Below are positions 24,895 through 34,219 of a stretch of DNA of 64,000 nt, piece after piece (the stretch's first letter is position 1; each line of letters begins with the position of its first letter). Source of the DNA: Halpernia sp048269545 (GTDB lineage: Bacteria; Bacteroidota; Bacteroidia; Flavobacteriales; Weeksellaceae); assembly GCF_048269545.1 (NCBI RefSeq), contig NZ_JBLXIJ010000007.1, forward strand, positions 1 through 64,000, read 5' to 3'. The notes beneath the pieces are model-generated. The model saw nothing but the letters and a program-made list of their open reading frames with translations, made no database searches and was not told the DNA's origin. A program made the translations under genes and the position numbers.

Positions 24895-27552
24895 ATGAAA
24901 ACTGAAAATGAAAGATTAAAGAATGACGAATGGCGGGAATGGGGACCTTATGTAAGTAACAGACAGTGGGGAAATGTTCGTGAAGATTATAGTCATGATG
25001 GAAATGCTTGGGAATCTACAAGTCATGATGAAGCAGAAAGCAAAGTTTATCGATGGGCAGAAGAAGGAATTGCAGGAATTAGCGATTCTAAACAATTATT
25101 ATGCTTTGCATTTTCTTTCTGGAACAAAAAAGACAAAATGGTAAAAGAACGCTTTTTCGGCGTTTCTAACTACCAAGGAAATCACGGTGAAGATGTAAAA
25201 GAATTATTCTATTATTTAGATAATACACCGTCTCACAGTTATATGAAAATGGTTTATAAATATCCAATTAACAGATTTCCATACGAAGAATTAATTGAAG
25301 AAAATGAGCGAAGAAATAAAACTGAACCAGAGTTTGAATTAATCGATACCGGAATTTTTAATGATAATAAATATTTTGATATCTTTATTGAATATTGCAA
25401 AGTAGATCCAGATGACATCTTCATTCGAGTAACCGCTTGTAATAGAAGTAACGAAAATGCTCCCTTAGTAATTTTACCTACAATTTGGTTTCGAAATAAT
25501 TGGATTTGGGGTTATAATGATTATAAACCTCAACTAAAAAAATCAAAAAAAGACGTTATAGATATTTTACATGACAGTATTTCTATAAAAAAGTTTTACG
25601 CAAGAAATCCTGGTACAGAAGCACTTTTTTGCGAAAATGAAACCAATGTTTCCAAAATTTATAACTTACCACAAACGCCCGGTTATTTTAAAGATGGAAT
25701 TAATGATTTTATTACCGATGGAAAAGAAACCGTAAACCCAGAAAATATCGGAACAAAAGCTTGTTTTCATATTGACACAGAAATTGCAGCAGGAGAATCT
25801 AAATCCTTTGACTTCCGACTTTCTCCGCACGAAATGAATGATGCATTTTATGATTTTGATGAAATATTTGAAATCAGAAAAAACCAAGCCAATCATTTCT
25901 ATGAAGATATGCAAAGAAATATTCCAGATGAAGATGAGAGAAATGTTCAACGACAAGCGTTTGCAGGACTTCTTTGGAACAAACAATTTTACCATTACAA
26001 TATTTCAAAATGGTTGAAAGGTGATCCAAATTTAGAAGCACCAAGAAATTTTGATAGATTTGTTCGCAACACAGAATGGAAACATCTGCACAATAAAGAT
26101 ATTATTTCAATGCCCGATAAATGGGAGTATCCATGGTACGCAACTTGGGATTTGGCGTTTCACTGTGTTTCTTTTTCAATGATTGATGCCGGTTTTGCTA
26201 AAAACCAATTGGCTTTAATGACAAAAGAATGGTACATGCATCCAAACGGACAAATGCCTGCTTATGAATGGAATATGAGCGACGTAAATCCACCCGTTCA
26301 TGCGTGGTCTGTTTTTCGAGTTTTTAAAATTGATGAAAATATTAATGGAAAAGCAGATATCAAATTTCTAGAAAGTGTTTTTCAAAAATTATTATTAAAT
26401 TTTACTTGGTGGGTGAACCGAAAAGACATCAAAGGAAATAATCTTTTTGGTGGCGGATTTCTTGGTTTAGATAATATCGGTGCCTTTGACCGAAATATGG
26501 AGTTAAAAAATGGTGAACATTTAGACCAAGCCGATGGAACCAGTTGGATGGCGATGTATTCTCTAAATATGATGCGAATCGCGATGGAATTGGCAGTGCA
26601 GAACGACGTTTACGAAGATATGGCAATCAAATTTTTTGAACACTATCTTTATATTGCAGATGCAATGGAACATATCGGAGAAGGAAAAAATGGACTTTGG
26701 AATGAAGAAGACGGTTTCTTTTACGATGTTCTACAACTTTCTGACGGCGATAGTATTTCATTAAAATTAAGAAGTATTGTGGGTTTAATTCCAATGTTTG
26801 CTGTGGAAGTTATTGATCACGAAATGATTGAACGACTTCCAAAATTTAAAGAAAGAATGGATTGGGTTTTGAGAAATAAACCAGAACTCACAAAATTAGT
26901 TTCACATTGGGAAGTAGAAGGCGTTGGAAAAAAACATCTTTTAAGTATTTTACGAAAAACCAGATTAACCAAAGTTCTCCACAGAATGCTTTGTGAAGAA
27001 GAATTTTTAAGTGATTACGGAATTCGAGCCATGTCAAAAATTTATGAAAAAAATCCTTTTGTTTTCACTGTACATGACCGAGAATACGTGGTGCATTACA
27101 CTCCCGCAGAAAGCGACAGTTCAATGTTTGGTGGAAACAGTAATTGGCGAGGACCCATTTGGTTTCCAATCAATTTTCTTATTGTAGAAAGTTTACAAAG
27201 ATTCCATTATTATTATGGCGATAATATTCAAGTGGAATTTCCTACACACAGCGACCAATATTTTAATTTAAATGAAATTTCAGAAAAAATAAGTAAGCGT
27301 CTTTGTAATTTATTTCTAAAAGATGAAAAAGGTAATCGGCCATTTAATGGCGGTGTAGAAAAATTTAACCAAGATCCTTATTTTAAAGATTATATTTTAT
27401 TTAATGAATATTTTAATGGCGATACCGGAAAAGGTTTAGGCGCGTCACACCAAACTGGATGGACTTCTACCGTTGCAAAAATGTTACAACCAAGAAATCT
27501 TTTGAGTGGTTTGAATAAAGAAAAAATAATTCCCGATTATTTGGAAAATTAG
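24895..27552 (+). CDS. MGH1/GH63-like cytoplasmic glucosidase
   Basis: 885 residues without signal peptide. The N-terminal half (NDEWREWGPYVSNRQWGNVREDYS, WAEEGIAGISD) and the C-terminal half with W- and D/E-rich segments (WEYPWYATWDLAFHC, NGQMPAYEWNMSDVNPPVHAW, SMFGGNSNWRGPIWFPINFL, GTSWMAMYSLNMMRIA) are typical of the MGH1-like / GH63 (alpha/alpha)6-barrel glycosidases annotated as glucosidases. These hydrolyse alpha-linked glucosides such as mannosyl- or glucosylglycerate or short oligosaccharides; the exact substrate cannot be read from the sequence. It is a single-gene unit divergent from the metH riboswitch. Confidence 0.85.
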   Translation: MKTENERLKNDEWREWGPYVSNRQWGNVREDYSHDGNAWESTSHDEAESKVYRWAEEGIAGISDSKQLLCFAFSFWNKKDKMVKERFFGVSNYQGNHGEDVKELFYYLDNTPSHSYMKMVYKYPINRFPYEELIEENERRNKTEPEFELIDTGIFNDNKYFDIFIEYCKVDPDDIFIRVTACNRSNENAPLVILPTIWFRNNWIWGYNDYKPQLKKSKKDVIDILHDSISIKKFYARNPGTEALFCENETNVSKIYNLPQTPGYFKDGINDFITDGKETVNPENIGTKACFHIDTEIAAGESKSFDFRLSPHEMNDAFYDFDEIFEIRKNQANHFYEDMQRNIPDEDERNVQRQAFAGLLWNKQFYHYNISKWLKGDPNLEAPRNFDRFVRNTEWKHLHNKDIISMPDKWEYPWYATWDLAFHCVSFSMIDAGFAKNQLALMTKEWYMHPNGQMPAYEWNMSDVNPPVHAWSVFRVFKIDENINGKADIKFLESVFQKLLLNFTWWVNRKDIKGNNLFGGGFLGLDNIGAFDRNMELKNGEHLDQADGTSWMAMYSLNMMRIAMELAVQNDVYEDMAIKFFEHYLYIADAMEHIGEGKNGLWNEEDGFFYDVLQLSDGDSISLKLRSIVGLIPMFAVEVIDHEMIERLPKFKERMDWVLRNKPELTKLVSHWEVEGVGKKHLLSILRKTRLTKVLHRMLCEEEFLSDYGIRAMSKIYEKNPFVFTVHDREYVVHYTPAESDSSMFGGNSNWRGPIWFPINFLIVESLQRFHYYYGDNIQVEFPTHSDQYFNLNEISEKISKRLCNLFLKDEKGNRPFNGGVEKFNQDPYFKDYILFNEYFNGDTGKGLGASHQTGWTSTVAKMLQPRNLLSGLNKEKIIPDYLEN

Positions 27553-27582
27553 TTTTAAAAAAAATATTAAATTAATTATTTC

Positions 27583-28905
27583 TTACAAAATCCCCCTCGC
27601 TTTAATCTCCAAATATTTATTAATTACTTCAATATTTAAATTTTCTGGTGCTGTATAAATACTGTAAATACCATATTTTCTCAATTCTTGAATAATCAAT
27701 TTCTTTTCAAATTCAAATTTTTCTGCGATAATTTCATCATAAATTTCCTGCATATTTTCAGGATTTTTGTGGATGAGTTCTTGCAATTCAGAATTTTTAA
27801 AAAAGACAACTACCAAAACGTGGTTTTTTGCAATGCCTCGCAAATATTTCATTTGCCGATTTACAGCGTCCAGAGTTTCAAAATTAGTGAAAAGCAGCAG
27901 CAAGCTTCGTTGCGAAACCGAATTTTTTAAATCTTGATACAATCGGTTGAAGTCACTTTCGTAAAAATTGGTTTTAATATTATAAAGTGCTTCAGAAATT
28001 TTGCGCAATTGTCCGTTTTTATTTTCAGCTGCAATTTTATTCTCAGTTTTTTTAGAAAAAGTCATCATTCCTGCGCGATCCGATTTTTTTAAGATAATGT
28101 GGCTTAAAGCCATTGTTGCATTTATAGAATAATCTAGCAAACTTAGTCCATTAAAAGGCATTTGCATTGTTCTTCCTTTGTCAATTAACATAAAAATCCG
28201 TTGCGCTTTTTCATCTTGAAATTGATTCACCATCAATTGATTTCGCTTTCCGGTCGCTTTCCAATTGATGGTTCTAATATCATCTCCCGGAACATAATCT
28301 TTGATTTGCTCAAATTCCATCGTATGTCCAAGTTTTCTAATTTTTTTTATTCCACCCAATAAAAATTCATTTTGCAAAGCCATCAATTCGTATTTTCGAA
28401 GATGAATGAATGACGGATAACTCGGTAAATTCTCATCTTTCTGGAAAGTAAAACGGCGGGAAACGAAACCTAATTTAGTTTGAACAAATACATTTAAATT
28501 TCCAAAATTATATTCGCCGCGTTCTTTTGGCGTGAGAAAATAGTTTAATAAAATATTTCGATTTGGCAGAATTTCTTTTAAAATTAAAAAATCGCGGATT
28601 TGAAATTGAAAAGGAATTTCATCAATGATTTTGACTTTAATCGTGAAGTTATAGTTGTTTTTTACATCTAATTTCACTTCGTTTTCATCGCCGTTTGAAA
28701 GTTTCTCAGGTAAAACACGAACCGCAGAAATGGTTTTTTCTGGATTAAATAAAAATAAATAATCTAATATAAAAGCCAAAAAAGTTAATATTAAAAAAAG
28801 ATGCGCCACAACTAACAAAGCTGGAAAGAAAAAACCTAAAACATAGAGAAATCCCACACCGCAAAGCATGAAAAATAAACGGTTATTTAGGAATAGATTT
28901 TTCAT
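27583..28905 (-). CDS. DUF58 domain membrane protein
   Basis: 440 residues from ATG 28,905 (MKNLFLNNRLFFML). Two membrane helices (about 6-45) are followed by a beta domain and then the DUF58/von Willebrand A-like region: EFEQIKDYVPGDDIRTINWKA is the family signature, and FMLIDKGR corresponds to the MIDAS-like strand. DUF58 proteins are regularly encoded next to MoxR AAA+ ATPases, as here, and are thought to be their partners in assembling or remodelling membrane or metal-containing complexes. Last gene of the cluster. Confidence 0.9.
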   Translation of the reverse strand: MKNLFLNNRLFFMLCGVGFLYVLGFFFPALLVVAHLFLILTFLAFILDYLFLFNPEKTISAVRVLPEKLSNGDENEVKLDVKNNYNFTIKVKIIDEIPFQFQIRDFLILKEILPNRNILLNYFLTPKERGEYNFGNLNVFVQTKLGFVSRRFTFQKDENLPSYPSFIHLRKYELMALQNEFLLGGIKKIRKLGHTMEFEQIKDYVPGDDIRTINWKATGKRNQLMVNQFQDEKAQRIFMLIDKGRTMQMPFNGLSLLDYSINATMALSHIILKKSDRAGMMTFSKKTENKIAAENKNGQLRKISEALYNIKTNFYESDFNRLYQDLKNSVSQRSLLLLFTNFETLDAVNRQMKYLRGIAKNHVLVVVFFKNSELQELIHKNPENMQEIYDEIIAEKFEFEKKLIIQELRKYGIYSIYTAPENLNIEVINKYLEIKARGIL

Positions 28906-29027
28906 TTTTTTATAAGTATTTTTCACGCAAAGCCACAATGTTGATACGCAATGTTCGCAAAGATTTTTTTACGCAAATAGATTTACAAAAGCCTAATTAA
29001 TTTTATATTAATATTTATTTCCAATTT

Positions 29028-29090
29028 TGTCATTCCGTAGGAATCTAAGCACTTTTTTTGCAGCGGTGAGATTCCTGCAGAATGACAAAG
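29028..29090. repeat. REP-like imperfect palindrome (type A)
   Basis: TGTCATTCCGTAGGAATCT ... AGATTCCTGCAGAATGACA, an imperfect inverted repeat able to form a long hairpin. Related copies lie at 54,147-54,283 and 63,319-63,442. Also in the gap is a CGCAAAG-rich stretch (28,927-28,970). Confidence 0.7.
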
Positions 29091-29133
29091 CGATGTTCTT
29101 CACACTTTTACTTTTTTCATTTTTCCTTAAATA

Positions 29134-30123
29134 TTATCTCGGAATTTCAATACTTTCTAAAATCTGTCTAATTATTTCATCTGCAGTCAAACCTTCCATT
29201 TCGCGTTCCGGCGAAACCATAACTCTGTGGCGTAGAACTGCAAAAGACGAATCTTTAATATCTTCTGGCGTTACAAAATCTCTTCCACGGATTGCCGCAA
29301 ATGCTTTTGAGGCCTTTAATAAAGCCAAACTCGCTCTTGGAGAAGCGCCTAAATATAGAAACTGATTTTCTCTGGTGTTCACAATTATTTTTGCGATGTA
29401 TTCTAAAAGTTGAGGTTCAACGACTATTTCTTTTACCAAATGTTGATAATCCGAAAGTTGTTGTGCAGAAATCACAGAATTTACAACAGATGTTTTATCA
29501 TCCAATTTACTTTCATGCTGATTTTTTATGATTTGAATTTCTTGATCCAAATCTGGATAACCGACATTTATTTTAAATAAAAAGCGGTCAAGTTGCGCTT
29601 CTGGAAGTCTGTAAGTTCCTTCATGCTCAATAGGATTTTGTGTAGCCACAACTAAAAACGGTTCGTCCATTTTATATTCCGTTCCGTCCATCGTGATCTG
29701 GCGTTCTTCCATCACTTCAAAAAGTGCAGCTTGCGTTTTTGCAGGAGAACGATTAATTTCATCAATTAAAACAAAATTGGAGAAAATCGGTCCTTTTTTA
29801 AATTCAAACTCAGAGTTTTTAATATTAAAAATTGAAGTTCCCAAAATATCAGACGGCATCAAATCTGGTGTAAACTGAATTCTGCTAAAATCTACGGCAA
29901 TTGTTTTCGCCAAAAGTTTCGCCGTAATTGTTTTCGCAACGCCCGGAACACCTTCTATCAAAACATGTCCGTTGGAAAGCAAAGCCGCCAAAAGATGTTC
30001 TACCATTTTTTCTTGGCCTACAATTACTTTCGCGATTTCGTCTTTTACCAATTGTAAATTATGACGTAATTCCGTCATTTCTAATCGGGATTCAAACTGC
30101 GGATTTATATTTTCTTCTTCCAT
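29134..30123 (-). CDS. MoxR-family AAA+ ATPase
   Basis: 329 residues. Walker A GVPGVAKT (58-65), Walker B FVLIDEINR (D121, E122), sensor region VVATQNPIEHEG and arginine-finger region LPEAQLDRFLF, then the C-terminal lid (GASPRASLALLKASKAFA). MoxR ATPases act as chaperones together with DUF58 and vWA proteins. The gene lies between DUF4350 and DUF58 genes on the same strand, the standard Bacteroidota arrangement. Confidence 0.95.
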   Translation of the reverse strand: MEEENINPQFESRLEMTELRHNLQLVKDEIAKVIVGQEKMVEHLLAALLSNGHVLIEGVPGVAKTITAKLLAKTIAVDFSRIQFTPDLMPSDILGTSIFNIKNSEFEFKKGPIFSNFVLIDEINRSPAKTQAALFEVMEERQITMDGTEYKMDEPFLVVATQNPIEHEGTYRLPEAQLDRFLFKINVGYPDLDQEIQIIKNQHESKLDDKTSVVNSVISAQQLSDYQHLVKEIVVEPQLLEYIAKIIVNTRENQFLYLGASPRASLALLKASKAFAAIRGRDFVTPEDIKDSSFAVLRHRVMVSPEREMEGLTADEIIRQILESIEIPR

Positions 30124-30169
30124 AATTTTGGATTTTTTATTTTTATTTACTTTGATTCTGTCTAATTTT

Positions 30170-30241
30170 TAACGCAAAGTTCGCAAAGAGTTTTACTTCT
30201 AAACTGCTTTTCACTCTTTTGTTAAGTTCGCAAAGACGTTT
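30170..30241. repeat. CGCAAAGTTCGCAAAG-type dispersed repeat
   Basis: AACGCAAAGTTCGCAAAGA followed about 45 bases later by TAAGTTCGCAAAGACG. A similar stretch (TACGCAATGTTCGCAAAGA) is in the next gap at about 28,950. These short motifs recur only between genes here, so they look like a dispersed intergenic repeat. Confidence 0.5.
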
Positions 30242-30311
30242 CACTTAGCAGAGTTTAACATACAACTTAATTTTCTTATCACCTTTATGAATCTTAATGG
30301 TTTAATTCATT

Positions 30312-31484
30312 TTATTGTGGCAAAATTTCATCTAAAATTTTATTTAAAGTATGCAAATCTTCTTTCATTACAGAAGAATATGGATCTTGGCTTTTTTTAA
30401 TTAAAACCAAAACTTCTTTAATTTTTTCTAAATTTTTACCCGTTTTTAAATGTATTTTTTGAGCAAAATTCTCATCCAATTCTTTAGTGTCAATCATTAA
30501 ATCTAATCTTACACGATGCAGAAAATATCGCGATTTCTTCGCCATCATATCATGAAAATCGCCTTCCTGTAAATATAAATTCCCGATGCTTTTTACAAAA
30601 TCTACAGAAGTATTTTTAAGAGGTTCAATGATTGGGACAATTCTCTGTTTTCTTTTAACATTAAAAATAACAAATAAAATTAATCCAACCCAAAGCAAAT
30701 ACCACGCATATCGTAAAGCTGGATTTGCCAAAATAAAACGAAGCGGCGAACTTGCAGCTTCCGAATCTGCAGATTTTGAATCTACAAACCAAACCGTTTT
30801 TCTCTGTGGTAAATAAGAGAATATGTCTTCTATATATTTTTTATTTTCTGGTTTTAAAAGATAATAATTAGTTAAAACCAAAGGTTCAGAATGTAAATAA
30901 ACATGACCTTTTCCGTAATTTATTTTAATAAAATTGGCTTGTAATTCACTTTTATAATAATCTGATTTACCTAAAATTTCATTTTCTGAACTTAAATAAT
31001 AAAAGCCATTACTGGAAGGAAATTTATCAATAAAAACAGTGTCATTTTTAAATTTTGTATCGGTTAATTTCAGAACATTTTTATCTTCGTAATTAACGAC
31101 CGTTGTTAAAAATTTTAATTGTTTTTCTAAAAATTTCGGGAAATGTTGATTGATTATAATGGCATCTGAACCTTTATTAACTTCCGCTAATAATTTTTCG
31201 GCAGAACTTTTGTCTAAATTTTGCTGAATTAAAAGAATATTATGCGGTAATATTTTGGTATTTTGTCCATAAAATGCGAAAGGAGATTTTTCAGATTTTG
31301 TAACTTCATTATTCAATAGCTGATTAATTTCGTGGTCGAAAACATACAAACCAAACGGACTTTTTTGATTAATATCAAAATTCTTCCGCCAATCGATTAC
31401 TTCTTTTTTACTCAGCTCTAAAACGCCGAGTAAAACAGCGATTACAAGAAATAAAACAGCATATATTTTAAAAGTTTTACTCAT
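30312..31484 (-). CDS. DUF4350 domain membrane protein
   Basis: 390 residues: an N-terminal membrane helix (about 5-25), a large extracytoplasmic domain with DUF4350-type pattern (NQKSPFGLYVFDHEINQLL, then GSDAIIINQHFP), a second helix near 270 (AWYLLWVGLILFVIFNV), and a cytoplasmic helical tail. The family is uncharacterised but conserved in MoxR clusters. The start ATG shares one base with the stop of the upstream gene (TAATG), indicating coupled translation. Confidence 0.8.
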   Translation of the reverse strand: MSKTFKIYAVLFLVIAVLLGVLELSKKEVIDWRKNFDINQKSPFGLYVFDHEINQLLNNEVTKSEKSPFAFYGQNTKILPHNILLIQQNLDKSSAEKLLAEVNKGSDAIIINQHFPKFLEKQLKFLTTVVNYEDKNVLKLTDTKFKNDTVFIDKFPSSNGFYYLSSENEILGKSDYYKSELQANFIKINYGKGHVYLHSEPLVLTNYYLLKPENKKYIEDIFSYLPQRKTVWFVDSKSADSEAASSPLRFILANPALRYAWYLLWVGLILFVIFNVKRKQRIVPIIEPLKNTSVDFVKSIGNLYLQEGDFHDMMAKKSRYFLHRVRLDLMIDTKELDENFAQKIHLKTGKNLEKIKEVLVLIKKSQDPYSSVMKEDLHTLNKILDEILPQ

Positions 31485-32275
31485 TAAAATTTGGTGATTA
31501 GAAATTTTTCTTTGTAATATTCATAATCATTTTGGGAGATTGAAAACTCGCCGTACCAAACGTAATCAAAAATATAAGCCAGTTCTAAAAATTGGTTTTT
31601 TGAAGTTTCATCTTTTAATTCGGAAACATAATCTTGGTTGGTTTTTTCGGGCATCCAAATAATTTTATTTTTATCTGAAAGAGATTTTAAAACCGATAAA
31701 AAACGGTATCTAATTGCAGAACGAAAGTTTTTTTCAATTTCAAATTTTTGAATTAATTCTGGAAAATTTATCTCATGAATATTATCAATAATTTCACCAG
31801 AATTAGGCGCTAATTTTTTATTTTTCTTACCAAAAAAGAAATTACCGCTTTTAGAATTAAGATATTTAATTAAATAGTAAAGAAGAAAACCCAAAGCAAT
31901 AACGCCTAAAATCCGCAAAATATTTAAGGTATATCGATTCGCAGTTAATGGATCTAAATCACCAAAAATTTTACTTAGAATTCTACTTACATTTCTCTTA
32001 ATTCGTTCCCATAAAGATTCGTGAGGTTTTAGAATAGAATAATCAAAATCTTTTCCTTTGTATTTTCTTTGAAAATTATCCCTGAAATTTCTTGGGTAAA
32101 CCGTGTTTTCGGTTTTATAATTTCTTTTTAAAAGAGAATCTGCAGGAAGCATTTCTTTTTTAGATTGGTGCAAAGTATCCAAAACTGTTTTCACATTCTC
32201 AGGTAAAGTACCTTCCTGCGCCGAAAAACTGGAATAAAAAATAAAAAAAGTAAAGAAAATAAATTTAAATTTCAT
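31484..32275 (-). CDS. DUF4129 domain exported/membrane protein
   Basis: 263 residues: signal-like N-terminus (ending FSAQ), a proline/charged periplasmic part, one membrane helix (about 118-135, LNILRILGVIALGFLLYYLI), and a C-terminal DUF4129 domain (FRSAIRYRFLSVLKSLSDKN, WMPEKTNQDYVSEL, IFDYVWYGEFSIS). DUF4129 is often linked to transglutaminase- and MoxR-type clusters. Overlaps the upstream gene by 11 bases and the downstream gene by one. Confidence 0.8.
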   Translation of the reverse strand: MKFKFIFFTFFIFYSSFSAQEGTLPENVKTVLDTLHQSKKEMLPADSLLKRNYKTENTVYPRNFRDNFQRKYKGKDFDYSILKPHESLWERIKRNVSRILSKIFGDLDPLTANRYTLNILRILGVIALGFLLYYLIKYLNSKSGNFFFGKKNKKLAPNSGEIIDNIHEINFPELIQKFEIEKNFRSAIRYRFLSVLKSLSDKNKIIWMPEKTNQDYVSELKDETSKNQFLELAYIFDYVWYGEFSISQNDYEYYKEKFLITKF

Positions 32276-33236
32276 TTACACCAATGCTTTCAATTTCTGT
32301 AAAATCTTCGTTTCTATGTAAATCTAATCGGCTGTCATAATAAATTAAACCGGCATTTATGTAATTGGCGTTCATCAAAACAAAAGAGCAAAGAATAGAA
32401 ATAGCGTAAAAAACAAAAAATAAAATTCCCATTCCGCCATTAAAAAAATTCTTCATTGCTTCGGGCTCATTTTGTGTGGGAACGGTAAGAACTGAAACGC
32501 CCATTATAACCATCGGAATAAAAATTAAAACGCTGGAAACGGTTTGTACAATCATATACATTACCAGAGATGACGCCCAATATTTCCAAAAAGGTGATTT
32601 TATTCGTTTGTTTGAATAAGAAAATTGCGCTTTAAAACCATAACTTAAAGAAGCAAAAAATCCATTATTGGTATTAAAATAATGAAAAAGTGTAAGATTT
32701 ACCACATTTGCTAAAGCTGGGAAAAGTAAAATTAATAGAAAAAATCCAATGATAATGAACATTAAGAAAAATGAAATGGTCATTAAAATCGCAGTCAATG
32801 GAAGCATAATTATAAACATTCCGACTACAAATTTTATAAATTTCCAAATGTGTTTTTTAAAATCTGCCAAAAGTTGATTGGATGTAATATTTGGATCTCC
32901 AGTTTCCGCAAGTCGCTTCATATAAAGCACGGGAAAAGTGTAAATTAAAAACACACAAGCCAAACCAAGCAGTAAAAACAACAAGCCAAAAACCACCATT
33001 ACTCCTGAATTTTCTTGAAAATATTGTTCAAAATAATAAGATTGTCCTTCTACATTTCCGGAGAAAATTTGAGCAAAAATACTTTTATATCCTACAACAT
33101 ATAAAACCACTAAAAGCAAAAGCAAAGTGCCGTTTAGCGCCAAATAATTTTTAAAATAATTTTTGCCATAAATTTTAAAAAAATTAAAGGTATCACTTAT
33201 CAGTAAACTGAAATCTCTCTTCTGGTAAAATTGCAT
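32265..33236 (-). CDS. polytopic membrane protein of the MoxR cluster
   Basis: 323 residues from ATG 33,236 (MQFYQKRDFSLLISDTFNFF), chosen because earlier starts lie well inside the preceding gene and lack conservation. About six membrane segments, including LALNGTLLLLLVVLYVVGY, FGLLFLLLGLACVFLIY and a long hydrophobic stretch around 150-190. It resembles the uncharacterised membrane proteins (DUF4013/GDPD-membrane-domain-like) that usually sit between SpoIIM and DUF4129 in Bacteroidota. Its first 44 bases overlap the end of the SpoIIM gene. Function unknown. Confidence 0.7.
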   Translation of the reverse strand: MQFYQKRDFSLLISDTFNFFKIYGKNYFKNYLALNGTLLLLLVVLYVVGYKSIFAQIFSGNVEGQSYYFEQYFQENSGVMVVFGLLFLLLGLACVFLIYTFPVLYMKRLAETGDPNITSNQLLADFKKHIWKFIKFVVGMFIIMLPLTAILMTISFFLMFIIIGFFLLILLFPALANVVNLTLFHYFNTNNGFFASLSYGFKAQFSYSNKRIKSPFWKYWASSLVMYMIVQTVSSVLIFIPMVIMGVSVLTVPTQNEPEAMKNFFNGGMGILFFVFYAISILCSFVLMNANYINAGLIYYDSRLDLHRNEDFTEIESIGVNEI

Positions 33237-34197
33237 TTTGGTAAAGTTTTTTATAACGAATTCTGGAATATATAAAATAATAATAAACAATAATTGAAAG
33301 CGTGCCGAAAATTATAATTAAATTTAAAAAAACGGGCATTTGCAAAGCATATCTAGTTATGAAACCTTCGATAAGTCCTGCTACAATTGTAAAGGGAACG
33401 GTAGAAAGAAAGATTTTAAAACTGTCTTTAAATCCAATTTTAAAGGAATTAAAACGGCTCAAAGTTTTGGGAAATAAAATGGAAGCGCCTAAAATTAAAC
33501 CCGCCATAGTTTCAATTACCATACTGAAAATTTCGAAAACGCCGTGTAACCAAATTCCGCGAGCGCTATCTAAAAGTGCGCCTTGTGTTTGGAAGAAATA
33601 TTGAAACGCACCGAGCATTACAGAATTTCGAAGAAGTGCATATAAACTTCCGACGCCGCCGAAAATTCCATAAATATACATTTTGGAACCGACCATTAAA
33701 TTATTAAAAATAATTCCAAAAGCGGATCCCCAATTGGTTCCACTTCCATAAACGCCGACTGCATTTCCTTTTTTAATATTTTCAATCGTCATATTTACAT
33801 AAGAATCTCCCAAAAGTAAACGTGGGAAATCTTTATCATAAAAGGAAGAAATAAATCCAATTGCTGTGAAAAGTATAAAAAAAACAAAGGCATAAAACAT
33901 ATACCTTCTGTATTGATAGACAAGTAGCGGAACTTCAGTTTTAAAAAAGTGTAAAAACCGGTTTTTCTCGATGCGCCTCGTTTTGTAGATTTGCTGAAAA
34001 ATTTGCGAAGAAAGATGGTTTAAATAAATTAAAACTTTACTTTTAGGATAATAAGTTTGCGCAAAAGAAAGATCATTTACAAGATTGATATAAACTGAAG
34101 AAAGATCATCGGGATTTTTTTTAATTTTTCCACTGATGATTTGCTCAATTCCCAACCATTTTTCTTTATTTTGTTTGATAAACGCAACCTCTCTCAT
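33193..34197 (-). CDS. stage II sporulation protein M-like membrane protein
   Basis: 334 residues from ATG 34,197 (MREVAFIKQNKEKW). Contains the SpoIIM-family pattern: an N-terminal helical part (SSVYINLVNDLSFAQTYYP), then several membrane helices with FGIIFNNLMVGSKMYIYGIFGG and WLHGVFEIFSMVIETMAGLILG. The organism does not sporulate; in Bacteroidota this family occurs with RDD and MoxR genes and has no established role. Divergent from the RDD gene, with only 22 bases between start codons. Confidence 0.88.
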   Translation of the reverse strand: MREVAFIKQNKEKWLGIEQIISGKIKKNPDDLSSVYINLVNDLSFAQTYYPKSKVLIYLNHLSSQIFQQIYKTRRIEKNRFLHFFKTEVPLLVYQYRRYMFYAFVFFILFTAIGFISSFYDKDFPRLLLGDSYVNMTIENIKKGNAVGVYGSGTNWGSAFGIIFNNLMVGSKMYIYGIFGGVGSLYALLRNSVMLGAFQYFFQTQGALLDSARGIWLHGVFEIFSMVIETMAGLILGASILFPKTLSRFNSFKIGFKDSFKIFLSTVPFTIVAGLIEGFITRYALQMPVFLNLIIIFGTLSIIVYYYFIYSRIRYKKLYQNAILPEERFQFTDK

Positions 34198-34219
34198 ATC
34201 TTCTGCTAAAATATAAAAT

